A DNA stretch of 64,000 nt from Unio delphinus (GCA_029339505.1 JAQISU010000022.1:18566501-18630500), one strand, 5' to 3'; positions 1 to 10,846 are shown, numbered from the stretch's first letter. Numbers and translations: made by a program. The notes: generated by a model not told the origin, from the letters alone.

Positions 1-593
1 ATTAATTGCTTACTTCCATGTTTGAAATTTCCTCCCACGATTTTCAATCTGAAATTATTTTTGTTGGGATAAATGATGTACTAACTGAATGTGTGAACGT
101 AAAGGCTGGATAATAGTGGTGATATAAGTAAACTAAATAATCCTACTGAAATCGGGGATCTATCCCTTTGTAGTCCTTTTTTTTTTTGATTCCTAGATAA
201 TACAGGTATTTATAAAAAAATTTACAATTTAGATCCGACCAATCTCACAATACGGGCGTGGCATGCATATCGTGAAAATCAAATTGATAAAAAATGGCTT
301 TTATTTGGGAATTTTAATAAAGGTTTATTCTACTAATACAACGCTAGCTAAATCGACACAAACATTTATCGCTCGAGATTTCTGCACATAGACAGTAAGC
401 CATGACACTCTTTGCTGCTGTACCTGTTAACGAGGATCATCTCTGTTGACCGTTCTACAGATCTTCCAAAATAAGGCTGTAGAAAATAAACTACATGATG
501 ATTGGGATTGTTATTTACAACACTTTCTTTAAAAGATGAAGTAGTCCATCTAGCTAGATGCATCTACATCAGTAGGCTGAAGACACTGAGCCA
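1..593. other. AT-rich sequence, nothing recognised
   Basis: No coding pattern, inverted repeat or tandem repeat that I can support. Short open frames on the minus strand have no recognisable motif. Confidence 0.5.
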
Positions 594-880
594 TTGTGCC
601 ACCTCTGCACGCTGGAGCAAAGGAAACAAAGAAACACCTTTGTTGAGACAACCAATCCATGCATAATAAAGCAAAACGACATGCTTGTAATAAAATGTCC
701 AGATCTTGAAAGTGAGGATGTTATTGTGCCTAACACCACCAGATTGTCATTCATAGTTGCGGAACAAGAGCTCAAGGCGGACGCCAATGATATTATCACG
801 AAATACCTGGGCTGTGCCATCGTTTAGAATAAGTGTCAAAGTAGTAGGCGAAAAGATTTCCAGCATTCATGACACTCTCT
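594..880 (+). pseudogene. Virus-like capsid protein fragment (Maverick-type)
   Basis: A short reading frame holds a block containing 'DVIVPNTTRLSF' and a following 'LGCAIV'. The pattern continues in another frame ('RISVKVVGEKISSI') after about position 822, so there is at least one frameshift. Hydrophobic and polar spacing (P-G/N-T-x-x-L-x-F, then N/K-x-L-G-x-x-I-V, then V-K-x-x-G-x-x-I-x-S-I) resembles capsid-type proteins encoded by Maverick/Polinton-like elements in invertebrates, as I recall them. No start codon, full-length domain or intact neighbour remains. It lies near other virus-like scraps up to about 3.9 kb. The family match is from memory and could be wrong. Confidence 0.4.
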
Positions 881-1357
881 CTTTTGTTCTTTTTTTTTTG
901 GGGGGGGGGAAGTACCAGACAGATGCCCCACCCCAATTTAAAAAAATGGAAAAAAGCGTTTATGTGGTGGTGTTATTGCTCTGATATGTAATTACGTGCT
1001 TTTTATTTTATTTATTTTTCCATTTAAATGTAAAAAAATTCCCATAGGGATTATATTGAAATTTTTTAATGGATATTTTTAATTATCCTGTTTTTCCCCT
1101 AGTTTTCATCTGAGTAGGTTTTATTTACCTATCCTCGGAGTCCCTATATACATTGTTTCTTTGTAGGGATGGACATGTAATATCAAATTCTTCCAAGTTG
1201 TCTTATTTAGTGATTTGACCATCAAGTCAGATTATCACTCTTTATTTTTTCCATTTATTCATTTAATTGTATTTGAATTTCCAGCAATGTTCGGTATACT
1301 ATATTTATTTAGAGAAAAAGAAACTTATTGTTTCAATGACTGTATTTTCCGTGTCGT
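881..1357. other. No gene; homopolymer runs
   Basis: AT-rich sequence with a T-run followed by a G-run near 890-909. Nothing else recognised. Confidence 0.5.
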
Positions 1358-1708
1358 TCATTGCATTATATATTTCGATTCTGAGTAAGACTGCGACATT
1401 ATTTCTTGCTCAAAAAAGAGGAACAAAGAGGTATATCGTGGCATACAGAACGTAACACCGTCGCTATACTTGCCAGAGATGGCAATGCCGACGCCACCAC
1501 CAAACAACACGGGTCCCTTGCTTCCTCGCAATGTCGGTGTGAATCTAGTGCGTCCCAAACCAGATATATGCTCATCTACTGACAAAATGTCAGCAGTAGG
1601 TAGAGACCCCAAAACAATGGCAAGGGATTTATTGAAAGACAATGAACTGTCATCAGTTTTGTACCAAAACAACTTTTTCCTTGTCATCAGGTCGACGAAA
1701 TACCACAT
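1358..1708 (-). pseudogene. Open frame with glycine-rich motif, possible mobile-element remnant
   Basis: A 116-codon minus-strand frame contains 'GPVLFGGGVGIAISGKYSDG'. The same ~100 bp reappears in inverted orientation at about 3206-3303, where it encodes the same peptide. Local base composition over 1440-1560 is clearly more GC-rich than the surroundings, which suggests former coding sequence. I do not recognise the family. The opposite strand is also open (1470-1868), so the coding strand is uncertain. I favour minus because the duplicated segment keeps this frame open at both places. Confidence 0.3.
1439..1540 (-). repeat. Inverted duplicate, arm 1 (partner at 3206-3303)
   Basis: This segment matches the reverse complement of 3206-3303 with only a few differences. 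Similarity stops abruptly at both ends. The arms are about 1.7 kb apart and the DNA between them is not otherwise symmetrical. Confidence 0.8.
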
Positions 1709-1886
1709 TCTCAGAATCAGACAGGCGCATCAAAAAGCGTGCGAAGGCTTGACGTTGCAAACTGCGAAAACAACCTTCAGTGCATCTGTATTGAAAGCGA
1801 ACATGTACATCGTAACTGACGCACTCCTCAACATAGTAAAGGACCTATGTGTGTCAGTCCTGTGGTAGCAGAGCATGCTAGGGTTA

Positions 1887-1974
1887 TTGATAATTTACAA
1901 GCAATCCGCGCCATGATCGTTGGATGTAGTGGCCGTGGAAAGAAGATATTTGTATGTGACATTCTTAAATAATT
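1887..1974 (+). pseudogene. Possible P-loop (Walker A) scrap
   Basis: A short frame reads 'MIVGCSGRGKK' and stops after 'CDILK'. The G-x-S-G-x-G-K core is Walker A-like and resembles the P-loop of the packaging ATPase at 40,599, which has the canonical form there. In this copy the residue after the lysine is K rather than T or S, so it could not work as a normal P-loop. Only the motif and a few upstream residues are suggestive. Chance resemblance is possible. Confidence 0.25.
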
Positions 1975-2024
1975 ATGGACAACATTTTGGTTACGTTATC
2001 ATTTGTCCTACGCTATGCCTGTAG

Positions 2025-2450
2025 TCAAACAGACTCTAGAGTATGTTTTGCGAACACGGAGGCATTCGCTAAAATGTTTGTAGGAAAGCCTACAGCAACC
2101 ACACTTTCTACCTGACGATTGTGCCTTTTTTCTCTAGTGTTCAGTGTCATGAAACAACCATTACTAAATTCACCTATATCAAGAGCCATGACATCAGCGT
2201 CTGGATCATAGCACACAGCAAATCTCGTGGGTTGCCCTATTCTACAGCAATCTAGGAACAGACTGTGAGAAAATGATATTAGTGAGGCCTCGCGTTGAGT
2301 GAAAGCATAAGAAGTTCTTAGAAAAGAAATATTTGGCAAGCTCACTTTTATGCAGAGACCCACCAGTGTCTTACTAATTTCCAGCAGCATCTCTGAGAGT
2401 ATACATTTGCTCTGTCGTGATGTGGTGCCTTTATAGTACACTTTGTGCAC
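2025..2450 (-). other. Unassigned 141-codon open frame
   Basis: An uninterrupted minus-strand frame whose central part reads like ordinary soluble protein (for example 'YDPDADVMALDIGEF'). Its base composition is less AT-biased than its flanks. I do not recognise a family. It lies between virus-like fragments and may be one more piece of the same decayed element. There is no supporting splice or promoter evidence. Confidence 0.25.
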
Positions 2451-2474
2451 ACGCTACCAGTTACAGTATAACAA

Positions 2475-2626
2475 CCGCTCCGGTGGCTTAGTGGTTACAG
2501 CGCGATTGGGGAAAGTCGATCCCCTGCCGAGTGATTCCAAAGACTTTTTAAAAATGGCGCTAACAGCTGCTTCGCTAGACACTCAGCCTTAGAGATAGAC
2601 ATCACTATAAACTGCCATACTGCAGA
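2475..2626 (+). mobile_element. SINE-A, tRNA-headed, copy 1
   Basis: The head has a pol III A-box-like 'TGGCTTAGTGG' and a decayed B-box near 2507-2522 ('AAAGTCGATCCCC'). The body continues with 'AACAGCTGCTTCGCT' shared with the copies near 3400 and 7530. Much of the middle is missing. The tail joins the block duplicated downstream. Confidence 0.75.
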
Positions 2627-2674
2627 CATTGTAGCGATATGACTGTTTTTTTAAAGCTACGTTAAACATCCAAA

Positions 2675-2723
<49 letters not shown>

Positions 2724-2801
2724 GAGTTTAACATTGTTGCATGGGGCTATGAACATTGTAGCGATATGACTGTTTTATTAAAGCTACGTTAAACATCCAA
2801 A

Positions 2802-2852
<51 letters not shown>

Positions 2853-2884
2853 GAGTTTAACATTTGTTGCATGGGGCTATGAAC
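2626..2884 (+). repeat. Tandem duplication of the SINE-A tail with (CA)n
   Basis: The tail ('GTAGCGATATGACTG', then 'AAAGCTACGTTAAAC') followed by a (CA)n run and 'AAAGAGTTTAACA' is present twice head to tail, about 125-130 bp per unit. The units differ by a few substitutions and CA length, so this is a local duplication after insertion. Confidence 0.85.
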
Positions 2885-2998
2885 AACTTTGAGTAAAGCG
2901 ACCACTGAATGATATCCCAAATGTGTACCTTTGAGGGCCTCAAGGCGATGAGCGTTGAAGTGGTTTGAATAAACTATGTCATATACCAGGCTAAGCCA

Positions 2999-3307
2999 GT
3001 GGCTAACATGACAACTTTACTTGGGTCCTCTCTGCTTGCCCTATACACAGCGGCGGTGAACCACTTTCTGCCCAAAGACAGGTATGAGTGCATTGCAAAC
3101 AATTTAAATGAGATCCGCTCGTCCACGCCTCTTAGATTAGCACTGAGAGCCACCTGTATTTATTTACGTCCAGTATTAGCGCCATTTGCAGCTTCTATGA
3201 TATCACACCGACATTGCGAGGAAGCAGGGGACCCGTGTTGTTTGGTGGTGGCGTCGGCATTGCCATCTCTGGCAAGTATAGCGACGGTGTTCCGTTCTGT
3301 ATGCCAA
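2999..3307 (+). pseudogene. Open frame interrupted by a SINE; contains inverted duplicate arm 2
   Basis: The plus strand is open but unrecognised. Its right third (3206-3303) is the inverted duplicate of 1439-1540, and one frame repeats the glycine-rich peptide seen there. SINE-A copy 2 begins immediately afterwards at about 3308, so the SINE truncates whatever coding sequence was here. Confidence 0.35.
3206..3303 (+). repeat. Inverted duplicate, arm 2 (partner at 1439-1540)
   Basis: Near-identical reverse complement of 1439-1540. Similarity starts at about 'TCACACCGACATTGCGAGG' and runs up to the SINE junction. Confidence 0.8.
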
Positions 3308-3545
3308 CCACTTCGGTGGCCTAGTGGTTAGAGCGTCGGCCGCGGAAGCGGGAGGTCGTGGGTTCGATCCCCTGCCAAGTCATACAAAAGACTTACAAAA
3401 ATGGTACTAACAGCTGCCTCGCTTGGTGCTCAGTATTAAGATGCTAGTGTTAGGACTGGTCGGCCTGGTATCAGGATAATGTGACTGGGTGGGACATCAT
3501 GCTACATGTCTGCGGCATGATGCTTACAAAGGGCGTATCATCTGA
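3308..3545 (+). mobile_element. SINE-A, tRNA-headed, copy 2
   Basis: This is the best-preserved head of the family. The A-box is 'TGGCCTAGTGG' and the B-box is 'GGTTCGATCCC', at normal tRNA spacing. A tRNA-unrelated body follows ('ACAGCTGCCTCGCTTGG' onward) and aligns with the minus-strand copy at 7330-7627. The tail is missing. It is a retroposon head and not a tRNA gene: there is no acceptor-stem pairing and the body continues without a break. Confidence 0.85.
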
Positions 3546-3653
3546 GCTTGGTCAAGGTGGTAGTGTTGCAGCGGTGTATTGCAAAGCGCTTCAGATTCAT
3601 CCGCAAATAGAACATCCGTTTTGAGGCATTCATCTTGAAAGCGTCCCATGATT

Positions 3654-3930
3654 TTATATCCAAAAGCCCTCCGGCATGTGCTGGACATGATCATACGCTT
3701 TCAGAGGGAGACATCCGCATGTACGTTGGCCGTTGAAGGCATCTATCGGTAAAAGCTGTTTCATATATTCGTAATTGCCAAGCAAAACTGTTCTGTCTGG
3801 CAGTGAATGTTCCGCCATGTCACGAAATACCTCCTTTGGCATTTAGGCATTCAGCTTTTCGAAGCTGATGTACATAAAATAGAGTCTGTCAACAAACTGC
3901 AACTATCCTCTGGGAATGTCATGAACTTCT
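3654..3930 (-). pseudogene. Possible DNA polymerase B scrap (very tentative)
   Basis: The minus strand reads 'FMYISFEKLNA', a stop, then 'MPKEVFRDM'. The spacing recalls the 'Y-x-x-S-F-E/D-K-L ... P-K-E-A-F' stretch of protein-primed polymerase B proteins in Mavericks and related elements. The in-frame stop and the short match make this weak. It is listed because it lies within 3 kb of other virus-like fragments. Confidence 0.2.
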
Positions 3931-4139
3931 GAATGTTGTTTGAAATGGACTTTTTCTTCATCGATGCTGTTCTAATGACCTACATAAAAAAAAATAGTTG
4001 CCCACGTTAAGGTAACAAAATAGCGCGATCAAGATTCCTTACAGTTTGGCGGCTGTACCTCCTTGTAGGTGTGACGTTAGTGAATACGTAAGGGTGGATG
4101 TGGTTGGCGGTAAAAAGGCTAAATCACCATTCTGCCTCT
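3931..4139. other. No feature
   Basis: Spacer between the virus-like patch and the first minisatellite. Confidence 0.4.
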
Positions 4140-4395
4140 ACTCTCCTTACACTGATATGAGATGAGCTCGTTAAAATCGTGCCAATGCTAGTACTCATTA
4201 TACTGACACGAGCACTTTCTTATCTTGCCAATACTAGTATTCTTTTTTTTAACGCAGTCACTTTCTAATCGTGTCAATATTATAACATTGACACGAGCAC
4301 TTTCTAATCGTGCCAGTATTAGTACTCCTAACATTGATACGAGCACTTTCTAATCGTGCCAGTACTAGTATTCTTTATACTGATAAATCACATAA
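4140..4395. repeat. Degenerate minisatellite, ~53-bp unit
   Basis: About five imperfect copies of a unit containing 'GAGCACTTTCTAATCGTGCC' followed by 'AGTATTAGTACTC'. Units differ by substitutions and short indels. Confidence 0.8.
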
Positions 4396-5411
4396 TATTC
4401 GTGTATTTTCTTAAACCTTGTTTCATCCATTTTTCTACCAATATAATATTCGAAGACAGTTGATTGAATTACACCTAAAGCAGTTTGCAGCACGAGCCAG
4501 CTTGTAGTATTAGCTAGGGTATTTCAGACATAAGCGTAGAGAGGTTCTGAATTAGAATTTAGGTACACCCTTGCATAGTTTCGCTGTGACACTCGACGAT
4601 GTTATTCAGAATCGTGAATTTAACTGACTATTTCTAACCTTCGAGTTGTTTGTTAGCTTGTCAGAACCATCAAGACGGTTCGTGTACACACGCAAACGGT
4701 AATCGAGATATGTATTGCTGTCAAAACAGAATACAAATATTTAATTTGTTATTCCATGACTAGACAAGATACTTTGTCACTTTAAACTTTCTCATTAATT
4801 CATTAATAATGCCACATCAGAACCCAACACGTTGCGCTCTTTAGGAGGTCGTATTCGGATCATTTTTATTGTTTCTCTTGTTTTCATTTAGTTAATGATT
4901 GATATGCACTTCTTACGTCATTATTAAAAAGCAAGTACAGTTTTTTTTACACGAGCAAAATATATCGCATACATTTGTTTCTCCTTACTCTGATAAAAGT
5001 TTATAGGTAGTGTAAAAATTGCCCGTTATTTTAAACTTAATAACGATGAACTTGTAGCACAGATTAATGACATGTGGAAACAGAAAATAAGGTACGGATA
5101 TTATCTACATCATAGATTGAGATAAGAAAGATAATGCAAATGATAATAATATCGCACAATAACATATCATGTTATCCGCTCCCAAACATGGGCTCCTCTA
5201 TCCAGAAAATGACTGACGGCAATTTATGTCATATAAATATTTCCAAGGAATGTACATACTATTTAAAATACGATGTGTAGGTGACAAGTTGATGTCATAC
5301 TGTTTAAATTTACATAGCAATTCAAAGATTTTGACTTTAAACATAATTTATTTTCCAGTATGTGACAATTTGTGATTATACATTCCACCTCAATGTCATT
5401 GTCAAGCCGCA
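4396..5411. other. No gene recognised
   Basis: AT-rich sequence without a convincing reading frame, tandem structure or known element. Confidence 0.5.
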
Positions 5412-5873
5412 TCTAATTAGTTTTTCTTTCACAGTAATTATTAGGCCACGTGGACTTTATCTAATTTAGTTTTTCCTATCACTGTAATTATTAGTCCACG
5501 ATGACTGTATCTAATTTAGTTTTTCCTATCACTGTAATTATTAGTCCACGATGACTTTATCTAATTTAGTTTTTCCTATCACTATAATTATTAGTCCACA
5601 AGGACTTTATCTAATTTAGGTTATCCTATCACTGTAATTATTAGTTCACGAGGACTTTAATTTAGTTTTTCCTATCACTGTAATTATTAGTCTACGAAGA
5701 CTTTATGTAATTTAGTTTTTCCTATTACTGTAATTATTAGTCCACAAGGACTTTATCTAATTTAGTTTATCCTATCACTGTAATTATTAGTTCACGAGGA
5801 CTTTAATTTAGTTTTTCCTATCACTGTAATTATTAGTCTACGAGGACTTTATCTAATTTAGTTTATCCTATCA
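5412..5873. repeat. Minisatellite, ~50-bp unit
   Basis: Nine to ten copies of a unit with 'TATCTAATTTAGTTTTTCC' and 'CTGTAATTATTAGTCCACG'. Some units lack a few bases ('ACTTTAATTTAG'), and this shorter variant alternates with the full form. Confidence 0.9.
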
Positions 5874-7218
5874 CTTTACTGATAACATATAATTGCAATT
5901 TAATTTCATTATGAAGCAGTAAGTAGCCAAAAAATGTTTATATCCCCCAAAATTTCAAAACCTTGTAAAATAATAGACATGTTCTGACAAGGTTTCAGAT
6001 GCAACAATTTTCTTCTTCGTCTGATAGACTTTCGTCACCGCTGGGTTCAACGGTTAAATTATTAGGCTACTTAAAGTGTTTCATAAACAATTCGGGCGAA
6101 ATCTGAATCTGATATAAACTGCTTTTATCCAATCCCCCCCCCCACACACACACACACACGGCTAGGTGGCGTTAAAACGTAATTAGAGAAAAGATTTGTC
6201 AAACTTGTTCTTTAAAAAAGATACGTAGGTTCTTTCTGAGTATCACTATACATTCTGGTACAAAATATGCAATAAAAAATGAAACATATTGTTCTTACAC
6301 TATTCACGATTCCGCTCAGAAAAGAAAAGAACCAAGTACGTTGATCTTTTGTGATATTTCATTACGATGATATTTAACTTTATAAAACTCCGGAGGATTA
6401 CTAAGGAGCTTAAGGCCCGGGTGGGTTGATTTATCCTGTCGAACGTAACGATAATTTCGAATTTGCATCTAAGAATTCGACTTAGCATTTCGAACAATCG
6501 ACTTAGTCTCTTGAAGTTTCTAAATACTAAGTCCACAGTGTTAGATCATTATTCTTGTTACATTGTACAGATACACAAACTTTAATATGTAGACGCAAGT
6601 GAGAAACTTTAATATATTTATTTCCGATTGTGCCTTACAACTCAAGAAATATTACATTGCCTTCCATCTCAACACAGTCTCGTACTTAGGATAAGAAGGA
6701 TTTCCAAAATGTATGTCATTGGGACATATATTACCTGTGGTATTGCGAGATATATTACATGTAGCTTTGTGACATATATTATGATATTTACACGTATGGG
6801 GTCTTACTGCCGAGTGCATCTTCTGCATGATTCTGGATTTGACAGTCCATGTTTCTGCTATTTCAATGGACGTCAAGGCAACAGTTGTTGTCAACTGTAA
6901 GATTCTTAAACGTGTATAGAATTTCATTCAAGTGTTCTAAAATACCAAATGACTATATACTGCGACAGTCTAATATTTTAAGAGCTGCATTGGTTTTCTT
7001 GTTTGACATTTTTTGAATCTTCAGTAAGCCTTTGCAAGCCGAATATTAGTGTCACAAAATTGTGTGTACTGGTATCATGTTTATGCATTATACATTAACA
7101 AAAATGTGCTCGAGTTTCGTTAGCGCGTATTACGTCACCTGCAGGTACTTTAGTTTCGTAGTTAGCTATTTCAAAATACTGAGTCTATTCACCCAAACCG
7201 ATTACATGAAGCACATGA
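5874..7218. other. No gene recognised; short CA tract and TCGAA-rich spot
   Basis: A short (CA)n run lies at about 6143-6159. Around 6440-6530 there are several copies of 'TCGAA'-type words in both orientations ('AATTTCGAATT', 'AATTCGACTTAG'), like the cluster at 15.2-15.3 kb. The frames at 6628-6927 overlap on both strands and show no family signature. Confidence 0.45.
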
Positions 7219-7243
7219 AGCAGTCGGGCTGTGACTCTCTCTC

Positions 7244-7333
<90 letters not shown>
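7219..7333. repeat. (CT)n microsatellite, SINE tail
   Basis: About 115 bp of almost pure CT. On the minus strand it is the (GA)n tail of the adjacent SINE-A copy. The open frame through it is an artefact of the repeat. Confidence 0.95.
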
Positions 7334-7335
<2 letters not shown>

Positions 7336-7627
7336 CCGGATTTTTAACGTAGCTTTAACAATGTTTCGGTCATATCGCTACGATGTCAGCATTGTGACAG
7401 TTAATAGTACCGGTAATGTCTAGCATTGGGCATATTGCTGCAGACATACAGCATTATGTCCAACCCAGTTACGTTATCCTGACACCAGTCATAACACTAA
7501 CCTCTTAATGCTGAGCATCAAGCGAAGCATCTGCTAGTACTGTTTTATATGGTTTTGTTATGACTCGGCCGTGGTCCGAACTCGCGACATCCCGCATCCG
7601 AAACGGACGCTTAGATCACCGGAACTT
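7330..7627 (-). mobile_element. SINE-A, near full length, copy 3
   Basis: Read on the minus strand it has a tRNA-like head (A-box region 'GGTGATCTAAG', B-box region 'GAGTTCGGACC'), the body shared with copy 2 ('TGCTTCGCTTGATGCTCAG', then 'AACTGGGTTGGACAT'), and the 3' tail 'GCGATATGACCGAAACATTG' then 'AGCTACGTTAAAAATCC', ending in (GA)n. It shows the whole architecture: tRNA head, body, tail, simple repeat. Confidence 0.85.
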
Positions 7628-7665
7628 TCCGGCACTTAGTGAGTCAAGTAAGTATAAATCTACTG

Positions 7666-8067
7666 TCACAACACAATGAGTATTGTCAGGAAGCTGTCCA
7701 GGTATTGATTGTGTGACGAAAAAGAAAAAATATTAATAACCTTTATCGGAGTAGTCTTCAGCTCAAGAGTTTTTTTTTTATCGCATGTCGGATACCTAGG
7801 CGGGGTTTCATATAACCCGTATGCTGCTGTTGACGAAGACGGTTGATAGGAGGACTGTATTTGCGTTCTCGCAGTGAGGGTGCAAAGTTTCGTGACCAAC
7901 GGGTCTACATGGACTACGAAGTGTTTCGGCAGACTGGGGGTGGAGCATGCGTGGTGGTTCCTTGACCATGCAACGAGAGCTATGAAACGGATATACTTTG
8001 TGATCTTCACCAGGACGCCACGCGTCGAGTTACATATTTGCGTTGTTAAATCAATAGTCAAAATCAC
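7666..8067 (-). other. Unassigned 133-codon open frame, GC-richer than its surroundings
   Basis: The part from about 7790 to 8030 is distinctly richer in G+C and CpG than neighbouring DNA and is open on the minus strand; part of the plus strand (7874-8083) is open too. The predicted peptide has a Ser/Pro/Tyr-rich stretch ('QSSYQPSSSTAAYGLYETPP') of the kind seen in cytoplasmic tails, but I do not recognise it. Good splice sites were not identified. It could be a host exon, a transposon remnant or chance. Confidence 0.2.
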
Positions 8068-8083
8068 TAGAAGAGTGAAATGA

Positions 8084-8768
8084 ATAACTCTGTATCACTG
8101 CAAGTGTAAATCAATAATACATACATATCCCACTTGTGTATTTTGTGCAAAGTCTATAATTCGATCAACGTTGGTGACAATAATACATTATTCATACTTG
8201 TATAAATCCTATACTTTGTTATCATTGTTGATAGTTGAAACCTTGTTTACGTTTGTACTTACATTATATACACTGTTTATCTATTGCAGTAGATCTCTAT
8301 AAGTTCCATACATTGATTCTGGTTCGATTACTCGTTGAAGTTCATGTACAAGTTACTTCCAATTAGGGAAGATCTCACATCGTTGTATCAGTTGCTTAAT
8401 TCAATGCGTATCATTATGATAAAGCCATTTGGACTTGATGTGCACGAGTTTGGTGTCAGATTCATTCATCGTGCAACAGCATTATAAAACATCTCATTCT
8501 TGTAATTCTTTTCAGTGTCGTTACTGAATCCAATCCTAACCATGGTCCATCCTATTACAATTAAAAATTCACGCCATGCAATACAAAACAAGACCTATAC
8601 AGCTAATATACAGAACTATTCCAATCTCAACTTACTAAGCAGACACACATAAAAAAGCCATATAACTCCATATGTTAAGAAATGTGGGAGGGTCCATTTA
8701 ACGAAAGTAGTCCATACTATAACGTCTGCTCCATAAACATTTATAATTTCTCAGGTTAAGTACTATCT
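8084..8768. other. No feature recognised
   Basis: AT-rich sequence with no reading frame, tandem repeat or element that I can support. Confidence 0.5.
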
Positions 8769-9057
8769 TCCCAACACAGACTCCCCATAATTAAAAATTC
8801 CAACACAGACTCTCCATACTTAAAAATCCCAACACAGACTCCCCATACTTAAAAATCCCAACACAGACTCCCCATACTTAAAAATCCCAACACAGACTCC
8901 CCATATTTAAAAATCCCAACACAGACTCCCCATACTTAAAAATCCCAACACAGACTCCCCATACTTAAAAATCCCAACACAGACTCCCCATACTTAAAAA
9001 TCCCAACACAGACTCCCCATACTTAAAAATCCCAACACAGACTCCCCATACTTAAAA
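8769..9057. repeat. Minisatellite, 29-bp unit, ~10 copies
   Basis: Unit 'CCCAACACAGACTCCCCATA' plus 'CTTAAAAAT'. The central copies are virtually identical and the first two differ, so homogenisation is recent. There are no spacers between units, so it is not CRISPR-like. Confidence 0.97.
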
Positions 9058-9419
9058 AAAAAATTATCTCGAAAATATAGCAAAGCTATAAACGGCGACA
9101 TAAATACAAATAACACATACTCTTGATTTATTACATTACTCGTCCTATATAGATTATATCGAAATATGCATTTTTTTTAAACATTGTAATGATTTGGACG
9201 AGTTTCGTATTCAGTAAAACCCATATGTATGTGTCAGCTGAATAATAACTGCCGGTGGGTGGTGATGGTGGGCTAGATCGGTATATTGGTAACTTAATTA
9301 CTTCTTACAACTTAATAAGCTGATTATGTTCCTTATTTATTTCGCCGTTTTCTACATATCTGCTGATATTTATGGATATAGGCAAAAACGATGGAGTCTA
9401 ATAGCAAGTATACTCAATC
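9058..9419. other. No feature recognised
   Basis: AT-rich spacer. Confidence 0.4.
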
Positions 9420-10050
9420 CGGGTTTTACAACTATATAGTCTTAAACCAAGTCACATTAAAAAGCAAAACCACCAAGTTTAGTAAAATTGAACAAATGAT
9501 TTGATTTCCTAGCAACAAAAAGGAATATTTAAAAGGAACCTACATTATTGTGAATTAAATCCCAAATAATCACAAAAGTTATATCACAACCTCAAAGAAT
9601 AAAGTGTTCCGAACGAATTTCAGTATTGAAAGTGCTGACGTGCCCGTAGCCTTGAAAGAGCTGATGTCCTAACAATCTTAATGAATCGCAATGATATAAT
9701 CTATAATATTCTTGAATGAATTTACAATACTATTAAAAAAAAGTGATTTATTCCAAAAGTCAATGAGCACTTTGTAATTCCAGTGAATAACTGAAATAAA
9801 TAAGTAATCTCAATGTATAACTGAACACAGTAAGAGGACTGATTCCACTAGACACATAAGCAACCTAACATTCGTCCACATTTGTCGCAATTACCTATCC
9901 TGAAAAGACTCCATCATCTGTCAGTATCAGTAGGCAAAAAGTTTAAAATGTATAGAAATGTTTCTGGTTGCAAATAATAATTGCCTCATTGAAATGATCA
10001 AAGAAAACTGTCTAGTGATGAGTGTCTCATTAGTTGAGTGGAACACAATT
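9420..10050 (+). mobile_element. Dispersed repeat family X, copy 1 (diverged)
   Basis: It shares a series of collinear words with 13,980-14,900, 25,960-26,700 and 33,785-34,520: 'GAATTAAATCCCAAATAATC', a spaced 'TTCC...GAA' region, then 'GCTGACGTGCCCGTAG' matching 'GATGACGTGTCTGTTA' of copy 2, and a 'CCACTAGACACA' / 'CCACTGGACACA' block. It has no coding capacity. The family is unnamed; possibly a MITE or a solo-LTR-like element. Confidence 0.35.
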
Positions 10051-10204
10051 ATTTAGATCATATCTGTTTTCCTCAACAGAGAGCTTGGTTGGACAAAAAG
10101 CAGCGAAGCAAGCTAGTTTAAGTCCACCTTGTTTAAACAATGAATGACATAAACACATTTTTACATAAACTGTAAGATTGAGTATCAACACAAAAAACAT
10201 TTTT

Positions 10205-10330
10205 ATATGGGGTCCGTTTGTCCTTATCTCATGAGCAAATACGTGTGATGGTTTTCTCCTTATATGAGGTGCAAGCTTCTTTTTATGATGTAATTTTGTC
10301 CTTATGTGCAAACTATCCTTATATCATGTA
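10205..10330. repeat. Short degenerate repeat 'TCCTTATATGATGTGCAA'
   Basis: Several 20-22-bp copies of 'TCCTTATATGA(T/G)GTGCAA' variants. A second cluster of the same unit lies at about 11,625-11,745. Confidence 0.6.
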
Positions 10331-10618
10331 GTAAAACGGAAAACTTTACATTCCGTCGAAGCTTCCTTTTTTATTAGTGCAAGCTTATCGGTCATGACGT
10401 GGAAAGACGGGACTTCCGCTGGTGGGCGAATTGGTCTAAGAGGGATGTCTCTCTACACCGCTACACCACATAATATAGCAAGATATAACCCTGAATTTCT
10501 GTACGAATTTCTTTGATTAAGTCCTTCATTACAAAATTTATGTACGATCTTTGATTAAGTCCTTTATTACACAATTTCTGTACGATCCTTGATTAAGTTC
10601 TTTATAACAATTTCGGGG

Positions 10619-10811
10619 GGGGGGGGGGTGCGAGTGACCGGGTGGTCTAAAGCGCTCTCCGTTACAGATCACTGCCATCTCACCTCTGTCCTCGTGGGTT
10701 CGAGTCTCAGATTCGGCCAAAGTGGGTATGTGAGAAAGCTTGCCAATAGCGTCTCGTGCGTCTGTGGTTCTTTCCAGGTTTTTTCCCGGGTTCTTCCTCC
10801 ACCAATACAAT

Positions 10812-10845
<34 letters not shown>

Positions 10846-10846
10846 C
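10619..10846 (+). mobile_element. SINE-B, tRNA-headed, copy 1, with (ACA)n end
   Basis: The head has A-box 'TGACCGGGTGGTCTAAAG' and B-box 'GGGTTCGAGTCTC', Ser/Leu-tRNA-like, followed by the family body ('ATGTGAGAAAGCTTGCCAAT', 'TCTTTCCAGG', 'TTCTTCCTCCACC'). It is truncated and ends in a (ACA)n run. A poly-G tract precedes the head. The same body occurs at 13.1, 31.2, 42.0 and 63.6 kb. Confidence 0.85.

Noticed and set aside
3308..3380. tRNA gene candidates at SINE heads (also 10.63, 13.1, 63.7 kb)
   Set aside because: A and B boxes are present, but acceptor-stem pairing is lacking and the sequence continues into a repeated SINE body.
7062..7334. 90-codon frame ending in a Ser-Leu repeat
   Set aside because: Created by the (CT)n tract; no motif upstream. 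The same applies to frames through the CT, CA, TA and GA runs at 24.1, 48.9-49.3, 58.5-59.1, 60.1-60.3, 61.8 and 62.1 kb.
8769..9057. CRISPR-like array of 29-bp repeats (also the 40- and 52-bp arrays)
   Set aside because: Units are contiguous with no unique spacers, and the context is eukaryotic.
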